In this document: in pieces, positions 47,800 to 58,829 of the stretch
Layout of the letters: every line of letters starts with the position of its first letter
Position numbering within the stretch: the stretch's first letter is position 1
DNA from: Ailurus styani
Taxonomy: Eukaryota; Chordata; Mammalia; Carnivora; Ailuridae
Direction of reading: 5' to 3'
NCBI GenBank assembly: GCA_002007465.1
Contig: LNAC01001813.1
Span: 26,396 to 90,395, forward strand
DNA: 64,000 nucleotides
Program-made: the position numbers and the translations under genes
Notes under the pieces: model-generated
What the model was told of the DNA's origin: nothing
What the model saw: the letters and a program-made list of their open reading frames with translations, nothing else
Databases searched by the model: none

Positions 47800-48385
47800 T
47801 ACCTGAAGGGTGTAGCTCAGAAAAATTCCAGGACACCAGGACAGTATAGTCATGTCTCTGCCCCTGCCATGAGTACAACTTTTGTGTATAGTATTTCAAT
47901 TCAAATCTGATGCAAACACTTGTAGTTACGATCAGACTCCACAGGCTAGAGGACACAGTTCCCAACAGGATTTCCCCACTTAAGATGCCAGCCACAAGTT
48001 CAGGAATCCCCAAGCTATCTGTACTTCGGACCAAATGACTACCAGCCCAGGAGGTTCCCATGCCTATCTCCCCACCTTTGTTTCATTAATTCACTAGATC
48101 AATTCACAGGACTCAGGAAATCACTGTATTTAAAAATACAGTTTTTATAAAAGATTCAAATCAGGGTGAAACATGAAAGGATACATAGGGCAAGGTCTGG
48201 AAGAGTCATAACACAGAGCTTCCATGACCTCCAAGGAACAAGGGACAAAGGCCAGGCAAATTTTTTATTATACAACAAGTTTCATACATTGGGACAGCAT
48301 GTTGTAGAAGAAGTAAAACAGGATAGTCACACTGCGAAGACTGAGCTTTTGTCTAGGACAAAAGTCCCATATGCAATGGAGATTT
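47800..48385 (-). mobile_element. Possible ERVL-type LTR remnant
   Basis: 'tttcattaattcactagatc', 'ttcacaggactcaggaaatc', 'gggcaaggtctggaagagtc' resembles a widespread mammalian LTR pattern. The open reverse frame at 47693-48061 has no homology I recognise and overlaps this region. Weak call. Confidence 0.35.
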
Positions 48386-48602
48386 TTTTAAAGATTTATG
48401 TATTTACTTGAGATAGAGAGAGACAGAGCATATGAGAGCATGGAGGGGAGGGGCAGAGGAACAGGGAGAGAGAGAATCTCAAGCAGACTCCCCACTGAGA
48501 GCAGAGCCCAGCTTGGAGCTTGAATGTCTAGCTCCTGAGATCATAACCTGCACTGAAATCAGGAGTCAGACATTTAACCAACTAAATCACCCAGGTGCCC
48601 CT
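48386..48602 (-). mobile_element. SINEC, reverse, old
   Basis: 'ttttttaaagatttatgtat', 'gcagactccccactgagagc', 'gctcctgagatcataacctg' and 'actaaatcacccaggtgccc'. Many substitutions. Confidence 0.92.
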
Positions 48603-50209
48603 GGAATGGGACTTTAAATAAACCAAATGATCAATTTCAAAATGTTCTTTTTAAACCAAAATTCTCCTAACTGGTAAGTCTAAAATGTCCTGCCACCCCA
48701 CAGATTGTAGGCTCATGAGAAGGATCAGTTTAAAGGTTATGGAACTGACTAGCACCAATAAAACTTACCAGTTTATATAAATCAGACTAGCAAGGTAGCA
48801 ATTTACAGTAAGGAGTGTTTTGATTAGGTGGTTAAGAATCATTATACCAGGTTTTGGCACCTTTTCCACCTACAGCAAAGCCAACATTCAGAGACAAATT
48901 AAATAAGAGAATTGTGTTTAGTGACTGTGGAATTAGAACAGAGGCAAAACTCCTCATATTCTCACCTTTTGACCCTTATCCCTACACTCCAAATGTAGCA
49001 ACATCCTTCCGTTTTCATGGTAGAATGATTTCCTTAGACAGGCTTATAAGATTTTTTGTTTATACGTAACCTTTATTTACATGATATTACATTTTCTCAA
49101 GGACATATCAAGGTCATCTTAACTGACATTTGTCAACCAAGATTTAACAAGTTTCCCTCAGTGTATATTTACCACCAAACCTGGAGTTTATTCTCATAGT
49201 CGTATCCACTTTAAAATTAGTTATGACCAGTCACTTCCAGAGCATAAATTTCTGACCTTACCCCAGAATTTGGCATGTCCACTTTTGTACACTATGAGAG
49301 AATTTAGTCTGTGAGTATAATTCAATGTTACCGTTCAAGTTAGCCAGTGTTTACTTTTTCAGTCATGTGTGACTAATCATAGGCACTTTTTACTTGCTTA
49401 GTTGCCTAGATGGTATGTCCTAATCTAGAGCCTTTAAAAACAATGTTTTCTCAATATTTGATTGTTCTATTGAAGCCTTTACATATTTTTCATCAGTGGG
49501 ACATGAACAAAGAATGGAGTTTCTTCAGAATGAGTCTGGGACAGTCCCAGGATCATGGAGAGGTTAGAGGCAGGAAGAACTCAAGAATGTTACTTCTGCT
49601 TGGGGTGGATCTCCAATGTGTATGTTTTTTATTTTCCAAAATTAAATGAAAAAGCAGCTGTTCTAAGGATTCAAGCCTGTGACAGGACATCACATTAAGC
49701 TTCAGTTATTCATCACCCAGCATCTGTTTTATATGCTAATGTTTCAGAAGAACTCATGATGTTTCATGAGTTCTTGGATCTAAAAGACTAGAGTTGGACA
49801 CACAGATGGCATCCCAGCTGTGTATACTCAACACCCACACCACATGCGGTTTTGTCATGATTCTGTCACAAAGCCAATGTGTCTTCTTTGAGAGCAGCCA
49901 TTCGAAGAAGAAATTGTTTTTGTCAGCTACCCAATGGAGCAGGACAACCTCTGCATGGGCGTTCCATCTGTTTTCTCTTAGGAGTGGTCCTGATGCTTCA
50001 CATGTCCACTGTGAGGTATGACAGATATGCCTCAGAGAACAGCACTGTGCTGTGAGCCAGGTAGTAACATCAGAAACTCTGCCAGAAATTAGTGTGGGCC
50101 TCAGTGAACTCTGAGTCAACACCTATGCATAGGAGCCCCTGCACTGGCAGCTGCAAACCTCCCAAGATCCACAAATTTAGCATTTCCAAAACAAGAATCA
50201 TGAAACACT
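48603..50209. other. No recognisable feature
   Basis: About 1.6 kb of unique-looking DNA. The reverse 122-codon frame at 49754-50122 lacks splice or domain support. Confidence 0.45.
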
Positions 50210-50745
50210 TCTACGAACTCCTTCTCTCTGTGCTTCCTGTCCCAGTCACTGATACCACCATCCATCAATAAACATGGAAATCTCTCTTGGGTCTCTTCCC
50301 TTGCCCCTGAGGAGCCCATCAAGTTCAACCATTTGCTCCCTAAATCTTCTCAAATCTATACATTTGTCTCTATCCCTAATGCCATAGTTCAAGTGGCACC
50401 CAATCTCCCACCTGAAGAACTCTGACACCTTCTTAACTGGTCAGCCTCATTTGCTGCTCCTCCACCTGCTCTCCACCCTAGTCCAGGGTGATTTTTTAAA
50501 ACACAAATACATCACTGCCTTGATGAAAGCCTTCCACAATCTCCCACTGGTTTCAGGACATCAATATCAAGTTTGATGTGGTCTGTGCCTGTAATTCCAG
50601 CTTCTTCTTGGGCCACACACAACCCCCCTGAATCTTGACAAACAAGTCCTTCCAGCTTTGGTCTTATCCATGCTCCTTCCCACTAGACATTACTACCTGC
50701 TATTCCATCTGCCTGCAATGGGAACTTCTCAACACCACTCGCCTT
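50210..50745 (+). mobile_element. L2 LINE fragment, forward, 5' part
   Basis: 'ctccacctgctctccaccct', 'agggtgattttttaaaacac', 'gatgaaagccttccacaatc', 'tgctattccatctgcctgca' follow the L2 consensus. The element is interrupted at 50746 and ends at 51180. Confidence 0.75.
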
Positions 50746-50843
50746 TATTTTATTATGGTAAAATAGAAACAACTTAGAATGTACCATTTTAACCATTTTA
50801 AGTATACACTTGTATGACATTAAATATATTCATCTTGTCATGC
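50746..50843 (-). mobile_element. Small L1M fragment, reverse, nested in L2
   Basis: 'tttattatggtaaaatagaa', 'ttagaatgtaccattttaac', 'cattttaagtatacacttgt' is the reversed L1M phrase 'ggtaaaatatacataacataaaatttaccattttaacc' in diverged form. Confidence 0.6.
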
Positions 50844-50948
50844 AAAAATGCAGAACGTGTCACTAATTTGCATGTTACTCTCATACAGGGACTATGATAG
50901 TCTTCTCTGTATTGTTCCAGTTTTAGTCTGTGACACTGAAGTGAGTAC
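50844..50948 (-). pseudogene. U6 spliceosomal snRNA pseudogene
   Basis: On the - strand it starts 'GTACTCACTTCAGTGTCACA', continues 'CTGGAACAATACAGAGAAG' then 'CATGCAAATTAGTGACACG', and ends 'TTCTGCATTTTT' at 50844. This is the full 105-nt length of U6 (GTGCTCGCTTCGGCAGCACA ... GGAACGATACAGAGAAGATT ... TTCCATATTTTT). The ACAGAGA box is intact, but the following AGC-containing catalytic region and the 'GCCCCTGCGCAAGGATG' stretch are altered. There is no U6 promoter: the upstream bases are L2. A retrocopy, probably inserted by L1 machinery. Confidence 0.92.
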
Positions 50949-50984
50949 TCATCCTCTTTTCACTATAAAGTCTGACTCATCCTG

Positions 50985-51180
50985 CAGATATTAACTTCAA
51001 GTCATTTATTCAGGGAAGCCTTCCAAGACCAGGCCCATCTCCTATCAGACAACCCCTTGACTGCACTGTACCCAGCATGAGCTACATGAACTCCATGAGG
51101 GCAGCACTCAGGGTCTAGAGGGGGTAGGCACACAGTAGCGCAGTGCATCCTAGTTAAAAGAATAAGTGAATGAATGAATG
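50985..51180 (+). mobile_element. L2 LINE 3' end, forward
   Basis: 'tcagggaagccttccaagac', 'actccatgagggcagcactc', 'gtaggcacacagtagcgcag' and the 'gtgaatgaatgaatg' end are the diagnostic L2 3' terminus. Continues the element begun at 50210. Confidence 0.88.
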
Positions 51181-51839
51181 AAGAAATGCAATTCTACCAA
51201 TAGTAAAGACCACTTTGGCATTTTTGTAGAAAGCCATATATTTATACATTGTCTTGAACTCCATTCCAATATAGGATATTGGCTTCATCTTTGGAAAACT
51301 AAACCAATAGTAGAAGAGTTTTTTTTTCTTACCTTTTCTCAAACAGGAAAATTGCAATTCAGACTTTACCTTTCACAAAAGAAGAAACACATGGTAGTTT
51401 TTAAATCATATGTCTTCCTTTAATTCTATTTATCAGGGTTTCAAAACTACTGAATCTAGACTCAGCTCTACAACAGCTTGTAATTTATGAAAACTAATGT
51501 AAAGTAGAGCTTATTTTGCAGAAGCCTACAAGAGAGTAAGCCTGATCCTGCCCCACAACATCTGCATAGAAGTCTCTATCACCCATCAGGGCTACTAGTG
51601 GGGTCTGGAGATGGCTTTCCTCGGAACTTGAGGTTGTCTGCACCCACCACGGAAAGCTTGTCATACTCACCTCCAGGGAAGCCCTGCTATGGGCCAGAAA
51701 TAGCAGATCTAGGCTTTCCTGGGACGAAGGACTCCAACCCTGAGTTACAGCTAGAACAGCTGACACTCACATTACCCTTCACACTTTATGTGTTATTCAT
51801 AACACCAGGAGCTAGGGATCAACATCATCATCAACAACA
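51181..51839. other. No recognisable feature
   Basis: Unique-looking sequence. Confidence 0.45.
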
Positions 51840-51935
51840 GTATCTTAATTTTACAGATGAGGGGAAAACATTCATAGGTCAAGCAGCTGGTCCAAGATCT
51901 TTCAGCTGGAGCTGGACTAGATTTGGCATCTAGTT
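51840..51935 (-). mobile_element. MIR fragment, reverse
   Basis: 'cttaattttacagatgaggg' and 'caagcagctggtccaagatc' are the reversed MIR 3' half. Confidence 0.6.
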
Positions 51936-52099
51936 TTGATGCTTATTCTTCTCATTTCATTTTGCTCCATAAGATATTGCTGCATTTTTAGAGGAAACTT
52001 CTATTATAATGGTGCCCTTGAGGTGGTATAAATAAAGATTCTCTGGCCACTGTGCACATGGGCAAAGCCATAGAAAGTAGGAAGAAATGTAGCCTATGA

Positions 52100-52332
52100 C
52101 TATAAGGCCCTTTATTTTTTTTTTAAGATTTATCCAGCCACTTCAGAGAGAAGGAGAAAGAGAGAGAGAGAGCACGAGGGGGAAGGGGCTTCAAACTTCA
52201 AGCAAACTCCCCATTGAGCTGGGAGCCCAACTCAAGATTCAATCCCATAACCCATGAGATCACAACCTGAGCAGGAAGCAAGAGTTGAATATTGAACTGA
52301 CTGACACAGAGGTACCCCTATGAGGCCCTTTA
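52100..52332 (-). mobile_element. SINEC, reverse, with target-site duplication
   Basis: 'ctataaggcccttta' (from 52100) and 'ctatgaggcccttta' (from 52318) flank an old, diverged SINE with 'tttaagatttatccagccac', 'gcaaactccccattgagctg' and 'gactgacacagaggtacccc'. Confidence 0.9.
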
Positions 52333-54584
52333 ATATGACTGAACACTTAGCACTGATAACACCCTGTGGTTATTTGGTTGTTGAAGAGTCTGAGAGGAGG
52401 TATCACATGATGATCAAGACTGTCTGGTAACATGCAAAACTCTAAAAAGCCCTGGGCCTATGAGCTGTCCCCAAAGCTCTGCCTTTACTAGAGAGAATGT
52501 CCTTGTACAGACACAGGCTGAGAGCTGATTCCTGTCCTGGATATCTGTAGTTGCACTTTGTCTTGGGGGAAAAGTTAGAATGCTCTCTGCCTCTAAGCAT
52601 AGCATCTGGTAAGCAGGTCCTCCAGGTTTCCTCTAATCCTGTCTGTCCCCACCCTCTTCGTGGAGAACGTGGTGAAGAGCACACTAATCTCTTGGATCAA
52701 AGTAAGAACAAAATCCATAACACTCCCACTGTAAGATCAGAGCGTGCTTAGATAACCCCATGGGCTCTTGGCTGAAGAGGTGATGAGAGAGAGGCGCCTG
52801 TCCTGAGGTCACAGACTGAAACCTTCTGACACCTGTCCCCTTGCCACCACCACCCCATCCAGCCTTGGCCCCACTGAGCCAAAGGTTCCAGTGACCAGAA
52901 ATGTCCCTCAGTCTGGCATCTCTTACCTCCCTATTAAGTTTTTCTTTTTTGTATTTACAAATCTGCCTTTCATCACCTCTGCCACGTGTTCTCAGCACCA
53001 TACACCCTGTGACCCTCACCTCCTCTTCCCTTGGCCACAGCTCATTTCTTTTCATGTTGACTGTCAAAACTCCAACTGGAACAGAATATAGGTTAACACG
53101 GCAATGTGTACTTACAACCCCCAAAGTTTATTATTTACCTCCATCTTATTTTTTCCAAAGCTTCTTTAACAAAGAAATCTCTCCAGGGTCCCTTCATCTT
53201 ACTTTAGTGGTATCACCTTCCACTTAATTCTGAAAAGCACTTCAAACTATTGGGGTGGTAGGGGACTAGGAGAGGTATCTTATATTATTTCCATGATTTT
53301 TTAAATTACTTCACTATCATTATTATCATTAAGCGTTAATTCCCACTGTGATGCTTACTTATAAAATTCTCCCCTAACATAAAAAACTTCTGCTTTTATA
53401 TTTCTTGAAATTAATGGTTTTATGGTTGAATCTTAACTTTGTCAGCTTAAGAATAATTTCCACTGAACTGCATATTACCATCCATACTTGTTCATTTCCC
53501 CCTAAGGTGTGTGTTTTCATACAAGGACACACTGTGTTTGTAAAAGGCATCAAGAACATGCCTGTGGTCAAGGTAAAAAACACCCTGCTTGTTCAGATAT
53601 TTATTCCTGATCTGTAACTTTTCCTTGCTTTTCAGAGAAAATTAATGCTCTGAGGAAACCACAGGTAGTTGTAGGGAAATACTAATGATCTTTTGAGGGG
53701 AAATTCTTACATATCCATTATCAAGTGCTCACTTGTTTCTAGTACTTATAGTTTAAATCACTTAAAATTATTCATTATCATGAATTTTGAAGGGCTCATT
53801 TAACAAAATTACTGTTGAAATTATGGACTGAATGGAAAAGCTGCAGAAAAGGCATTGAAGACTGGCACACTGAGCTGGAAATATCTGTGCTGCTTTCTTT
53901 CCACTAATACTGAAAGGGCTAATCTGAAGAAGTCCTGGGGCTGCAAAGTATGGCATTTTGTTGAGAATTAGATTTCTTAGTTTACTGAAAGCAAAAAGGA
54001 TTGGTACACACTGCTGTGTGATCATTCAGTGTGTGTAGTAGGTTTTGTGTCTTGTAACAATAACAACAAGCTGTAAATAGTCCTGAAAGCTGAAGGTTGA
54101 GGGGCCCATAAGCACAGGAAGGTGGCTAGTGAGGCAACTGTGGTGATGAGAACAGTGTCCTAACCAGACATGTATCATTGGGTAAGTACCAACCTGACTT
54201 CTTGGTGCTTCAAAAGTATAAATAAGAAGATGATTTATAGGGACTTGAACTCCTGTTTATAAGAACAAACTTAGTATAATGAGATCAACATGAAATTGCA
54301 TAGAGACTAAGAACTGTTCCTGGAGAGGGAGTAGTTTCCTTCCACTTCTTTCTCACCCTGTCACTTTGACAAGAGGTGTCCTCAATATTTATGCCATGGT
54401 TTGCTACCATGGAAAAATTCCCCAGAAAGTAACTTTAGTATGATTCTCTCATTCTTGCTCTAGTTTGTTCTATTACCCACCATGGCTATAAAAAACCTGT
54501 TCTGAATATGTAGAGAACTTGTACTCATTTGGAGTTCAAAAGTGGGAAGAAGCAACTAGAATTTTTTTTTTTAAATTTTGTTAG
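52333..54584. other. No recognisable feature
   Basis: About 2.2 kb of unique-looking DNA. The 146-codon reverse frame at 52684-53124 has no recognisable domain. A faint MIR-like piece may lie at 54140-54240. Confidence 0.45.
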
Positions 54585-54780
54585 GGCACTTGGTGGCTCA
54601 GGTGGTTGGGTGTCTGCCCTCTGCTCAGGTTCCAGGCTCCTGAGATTGAGGGGGAGCCTGCTTCTCCCTCTCCCTCTGCCTGCCACTCTGTCTACTTATG
54701 CATTCTCACTCTCTCCCTCTCTCTGTCAAATAAATAAATAAATATAAATAAATAAATAAATAAATAAATAAAATCTTTTT
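54585..54780 (+). mobile_element. SINEC, forward, with expanded (TAAA)n tail
   Basis: 'agggcacttggtggctcagg', 'ctctgcctgccactctgtct' and a tail of about eleven TAAA units at 54728-54773. The copy lacks part of the region after 'ctcctgagattgagg' (about 25 bp shorter). Confidence 0.92.
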
Positions 54781-55870
54781 AAAAATAAATTGTAGTTAAC
54801 ATACAGTGCAATATTGGACTCTGCTATGATTCATCACTTACATACAACACCCAGTGCTCATCACAACAAGGGCCCACCTTAGTACCCATCACCTATCTAT
54901 CCCATCCCCTATTCACCTCCTTCCATCAAACCTTCAGTTTGTTCTCTAGCATTAAGAGTCACTTATGGGCTTGTTTCTCCTTTTTTTTTTCTTTTCCTCT
55001 TCCCATATGTTGATCTGTTTTCTTCCTCAAATTCCACACTGAGTGAGAACATATGGTATTTGTCTTTCTCTGAATGACTAATTTCAGTTAGCATAATACA
55101 TTCTAGCTCCATCCACACCTTTGCAAATGGCAAGATTTCATTCTTTTTGATGGCTGAATAATATTCCTCTATGTGTGCGCATGTGTGTGTGTGCATGCGC
55201 GTGCACTTGTGTGTGTGTACCACATCTTTATCCATTCATCAGTCATTGGACATTTGGGGTCTCTCCAAAGTTTGGTTATTGTTGGTAATGCTGTTACAAA
55301 CATCAGGTACCCCCTGGAATCAGAATTTTTTAATCCTTTTTGTAAATACCTAGTAGTGCAAATGCTGAATCATAGAGTAGCTCTATTTTTACCTTTTTTT
55401 TTTTAAGATTTTATTTATTTATTTGACAGAGAGACACAGCGAGAGAGAGGGAACACCAACAGGGGGAGTAGGAGAGGGAGAAGCAGGCTTTCCCACAGAG
55501 CAGGGAGCCCGATGCGGGGCTCTATCCCAGGAACCTGGGATCATGACCTGAGCTGAAGGCAGACGCTTAATGACTGAGCCACCCAGGTGCCCCTATATTT
55601 ACCTTTTTGAGGAACCTCTTACTGTTTTCCAGAGTGGCAGCACCAGTTTGCATTCCCAACAGTGCAAGAGGGTTCCCCTTTCTCTACATCTTCGCCAATG
55701 CCTATTGTTTCTTGTGTTGTTTGTTAATTTTAGCCATTCTCAGAGGTGTGAGATAGGATCTCATCATGGTTTTGATTTGTATTTCCCTGATAATGAGTGA
55801 TGTTGAGAATCTTTTCATGGATCTGGTAGCCATCTGGATGTCTTCTTTGGAAAAGTGTCTATTCAGAGAC
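54781..55870 (-). mobile_element. L1, reverse, 5'-truncated, split by a SINEC
   Basis: 3' UTR ('tgtagttaacatacagtgca', 'cacccagtgctcatcacaac'), then the ORF2 end ('tttcagttagcataatacat', 'gatggctgaataatattcct', 'ctgttttccagagtggcagc', 'gatgttgagaatcttttcat'), in reverse. It contains a (TG)n at about 55172-55219. Interrupted by the SINE at 55399-55593. Confidence 0.9.
55384..55608 (-). mobile_element. SINEC, reverse, nested in L1, with target-site duplication
   Basis: 'tatttttaccttttt' (55384-55398) and 'tatatttaccttttt' (55594-55608) flank a near-consensus SINE ('gatgcggggctctatcccag', 'tgactgagccacccaggtgc'). Confidence 0.95.
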
Positions 55871-56064
55871 AACCAAAAATTTAATAATATAGCATTACTT
55901 GCACATTTTGCTATCAGATCTAGATATGTTCTAATTTAAATAATGCCTTATATGCAACACTCAACACTGGTTTTCCAGATAAGACCATAAAATATAAAGA
56001 ACATTTTGATCATTTATAGTTGTGAACTATACTATTCAAATATAACCAGTAACCCTGAAGACAG
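55871..56064. other. No recognisable feature
   Basis: Short unique stretch after the truncated L1 5' end. Confidence 0.4.
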
Positions 56065-56335
56065 ATACTATCTATTGCTCTGTAACAAATTACCCTAAAA
56101 CTTATTGGTTTAAAACAATAACAAACATTAATATCTCTTGCAGTTTGTGGGAGCAGTTTAATGAAGTGGTCCTGGCTCTAGGTCTCTCACAAGGTTGTAG
56201 TCAAAATGCAGGTCAGGACTGCAGGGATCTGATGGCTTGATAGGTTGGAGTCATCATGTCCAGTCTGCATTGTGGCAGTGAGGAATTAAGCTCCATATAC
56301 TAAAGGGAGGAGTGTCAAATAATTTGCGGGCATGT
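56065..56335 (+). repeat. Ancient mammalian interspersed repeat, family not named
   Basis: 'ttgctctgtaacaaattacc', 'ctaaaacttattggtttaaa', 'ggtctctcacaaggttgtag' and 'tgcaggtcaggactgcaggg' are a pattern common at many mammalian loci. I cannot recall its name with confidence. Confidence 0.5.
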
Positions 56336-56384
56336 TTTTAAAGTACACATGGTTATAAATAAATGTAAATTACTTTTAAATACT

Positions 56385-56800
56385 TGTAGCTTATTTTGAG
56401 GTACACTTTTATAAGAAGTAAAATCCATAAATCTTAAGTGTACAGCTGAGTGACTTTTTACTTGAGTATCTACCTCTGTAACCACCACCTAGATCAAAAT
56501 ATGTAACATTTTCATCTCCATCATGTGAATTCTTTTGAATTTTTTATGTACAGAATCTCCATCTACAAATAAAGACATCTTTGATTCTTCCTTTTTGATT
56601 TATAATTTTCATTTCTTTTCTTGATTTTCTGTACTATCTGGACTTCCAGTACAATATTGAATAGAATGTGATGTGAGTGGACATCCTTGTCTTTTTCTGG
56701 ACTTAGGGAGAATAAATTTGATATTTTACCATGTTTATCTCTAGGTTGTTTTATAGATAACTTTTATCAGATTGAGGGATTTCTCCTAATTTAATTAAGT
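56385..56800 (-). mobile_element. Old L1 fragments, reverse
   Basis: 'tcttaagtgtacagctgagt' and 'accaccacctagatcaaaat' (L1M 3' UTR), followed by 'acaatattgaatagaatgtg' and 'gtggacatccttgtcttttt' (ORF2 RT region), in reverse. They may be two pieces brought together by a deletion. Confidence 0.7.
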
Positions 56801-57399
56801 ATTGGCAGTATAAGAATAAATGGAATCAAAACTTATGATTTTACTACTGCCCATAACTTTAAACATTAGTTAGGGTATATCTTTTATCTAATTTACAGAA
56901 AAATTATGCCAGGTCTACACATGAAAAAATATTGTGCACGCAGTCTTCAATTTCCAAATATATTGATCTCCAAATGTGCATTTGTCAGTTCTTTGGAAAT
57001 TACAAGACTTTTTCATATGGAAGCTTAATTATGCTTGATGCTTAATTATAGAGGTCAACTACAAAAGTCTATTGAATCTACCTTAAGAGCAAGGTACAGT
57101 CTGTGTTACTGGTGGGGGTGGCCTTGGGGTTTTGAGGAGAAATGGGAGGGAAAACAGATGAAACCCACCACCAACAGCAGCAGCAGCAGCATGTGGGGAG
57201 AGCTGTGCTTATTACCACAGTCTCTTAGAACTGCCCAAAAGCCAGATGTGGCTGACATTTGTGGATCAGCATCATGTAAATCAGGGCTATCTGAACCCTG
57301 CCACATGTGGTAAAGAATTTTTAAGTGTCTCAACACAATTTACATAGCTCTAAAAGCAATAAATTTTAAAATGAGACCATTTGAAGAGCACTGACAAAA
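56801..57399. other. Unique sequence with a (CAG)n run
   Basis: No gene recognised. A short (CAG)5 at about 57174-57190 lies in a frame with no known product. Confidence 0.45.
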
Positions 57400-57585
57400 T
57401 ATTATCAAATGTATTGTCACATTTACTCTTCAGAGCAGTACTGTGAGGTTGACATCTACATTTTACAGAAGAGGACACTGATGCTTAGAAACATTCAATA
57501 ACTTGCCCAGGATCTCCGGGCTTGGTGAGGACTGCACCCAGGACCTAAGCCAAGACTCAGGACATACAATCTTTTTGCTGCATTG
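57400..57585 (-). mobile_element. MIR SINE, reverse
   Basis: 'gtattgtcacatttactctt', 'tctacattttacagaagagg', 'aataacttgcccaggatctc' and 'gactgcacccaggacctaag' are MIR in reverse. Confidence 0.75.
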
Positions 57586-58685
57586 CTTTGGTAACTGATT
57601 GCCTGGCAATTTTTAATATTTTTTAATTACTGCAGCAGGGATGTTAATGCCTAAGGTAACTTTAATGTTACTTTGCTTAGCATAACTTGAAGGAAGTGTT
57701 TTAGAATACCCAGCTCTTGATCATAGTGCATTTAGCCATTTGGCTGAACAAATAAATGAATTCTTTCTTCTTCCTCCAGCACATGCACCTTCATCACATT
57801 TTAAGAATTCTGCTCCAGGCACCCAGGTATGAGAGTGTAACAAAGCTGATAAGAGAATAATTCTATAATTTAGCAATTACTCTAAGTACAACCCACCTAA
57901 TAATGAATGAAATGACTAATAATGAATGAAAATCATTCAGTGTTATTATTTCATTCATGTCACATCTGTTTCCCTGTCTTGGGCACTAAGATTAGAGCTA
58001 TGACTAATTCTTCAGATAACAAGTCTCAATTTACTAATACTTCTTAATGTAGATGGTGGCATCATCTTTGTTTTTCAAATTAAAAAAAAACACACACACA
58101 CAGAACACACACAAGGACACTGTAGCACATTTTAGATGTCAGATTGATTTTCATCGTAAGTGGTAGTCTGCAGTGCTGCTTGAGGACCTCCTTTTGATAC
58201 CAGACAAGAAGACAGTGGTGAGATAGGTGAGGATGTCTTAGGTGTCCATGTAGAGTGAAAGTCTTGTTTACCACAGGACACTCATGTAAGGAGACAGAGG
58301 AGAATGGCATCAGGGTGCAGACGGACCTGGTGAGCTCATCACTAGGTGAACCTGAGGTTTCTGAGGTGACTGCAGATCCGCTAGTCAGAGGGCTCCTGGC
58401 TGGGGTGGATATGTGCCATGATAGCTGTGAGGTACACACCCAGCAAGGACAACAAAGGGGGTTCGCAGTGTTTACATAATAGATGGTGGCCTCTAAGGAA
58501 GACAGACTCCCATTTTCTCAAGGTTTTCTATGTGTATCAGATGTATTCAGTTTCAAATATGAAAGGGCATCTTTCCAAAGGCCGTTAATACTAGTCTTGT
58601 TTGATCTGTAAACAAGAACTAAAGGCTCCAAAGTCATTTTGTCTTTACTCCTTGGATTCTGAATGTTCGAGTAGAGTTGATTCCT
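57586..58685. other. Unique sequence with minor repeats
   Basis: No gene recognised. It contains a doubled 'aataatgaatgaaa' with a facing 'atttcattcat' (57899-57958, potential hairpin) and an (AC)n run at about 58090. Confidence 0.5.
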
Positions 58686-58829
58686 CTGTTTTTATTTTTT
58701 TTTTAATTTTATTTTTATTCTTTGCCCAAGGGATACAGGTCTGTGAATCAGCAGGCTTACATCTTTCACAGCATTCACCAAAGCACAAACCCTCCCCAAT
58801 GCCCATAACCCATCCACCCTGTTTTTATT
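58686..58829 (-). mobile_element. 122-bp L1 3' end, reverse, with target-site duplication
   Basis: The perfect 'ctgtttttatt' duplication (58686-58696 and 58819-58829) flanks 'tttgcccaagggatacaggt', 'tcacagcattcaccaaagca' and 'cataacccatccac'. Only the last part of the L1 3' UTR was copied. Confidence 0.93.

Noticed and set aside
47693..48061. 122-codon reverse open frame
   Set aside because: Overlaps a probable LTR remnant and has no recognisable protein similarity.
49754..50122. 122-codon reverse open frame
   Set aside because: No domain, no promoter or splice support; chance frame in unique DNA.
52684..53124. 146-codon reverse open frame
   Set aside because: No recognisable domain, no splice sites matching its ends, composition like surrounding non-coding DNA; chance frame.
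57165..57313. (CAG)n in an open frame as a possible polyglutamine/serine exon
   Set aside because: Only about five CAG units, and the frame has no splice signals or recognisable product.
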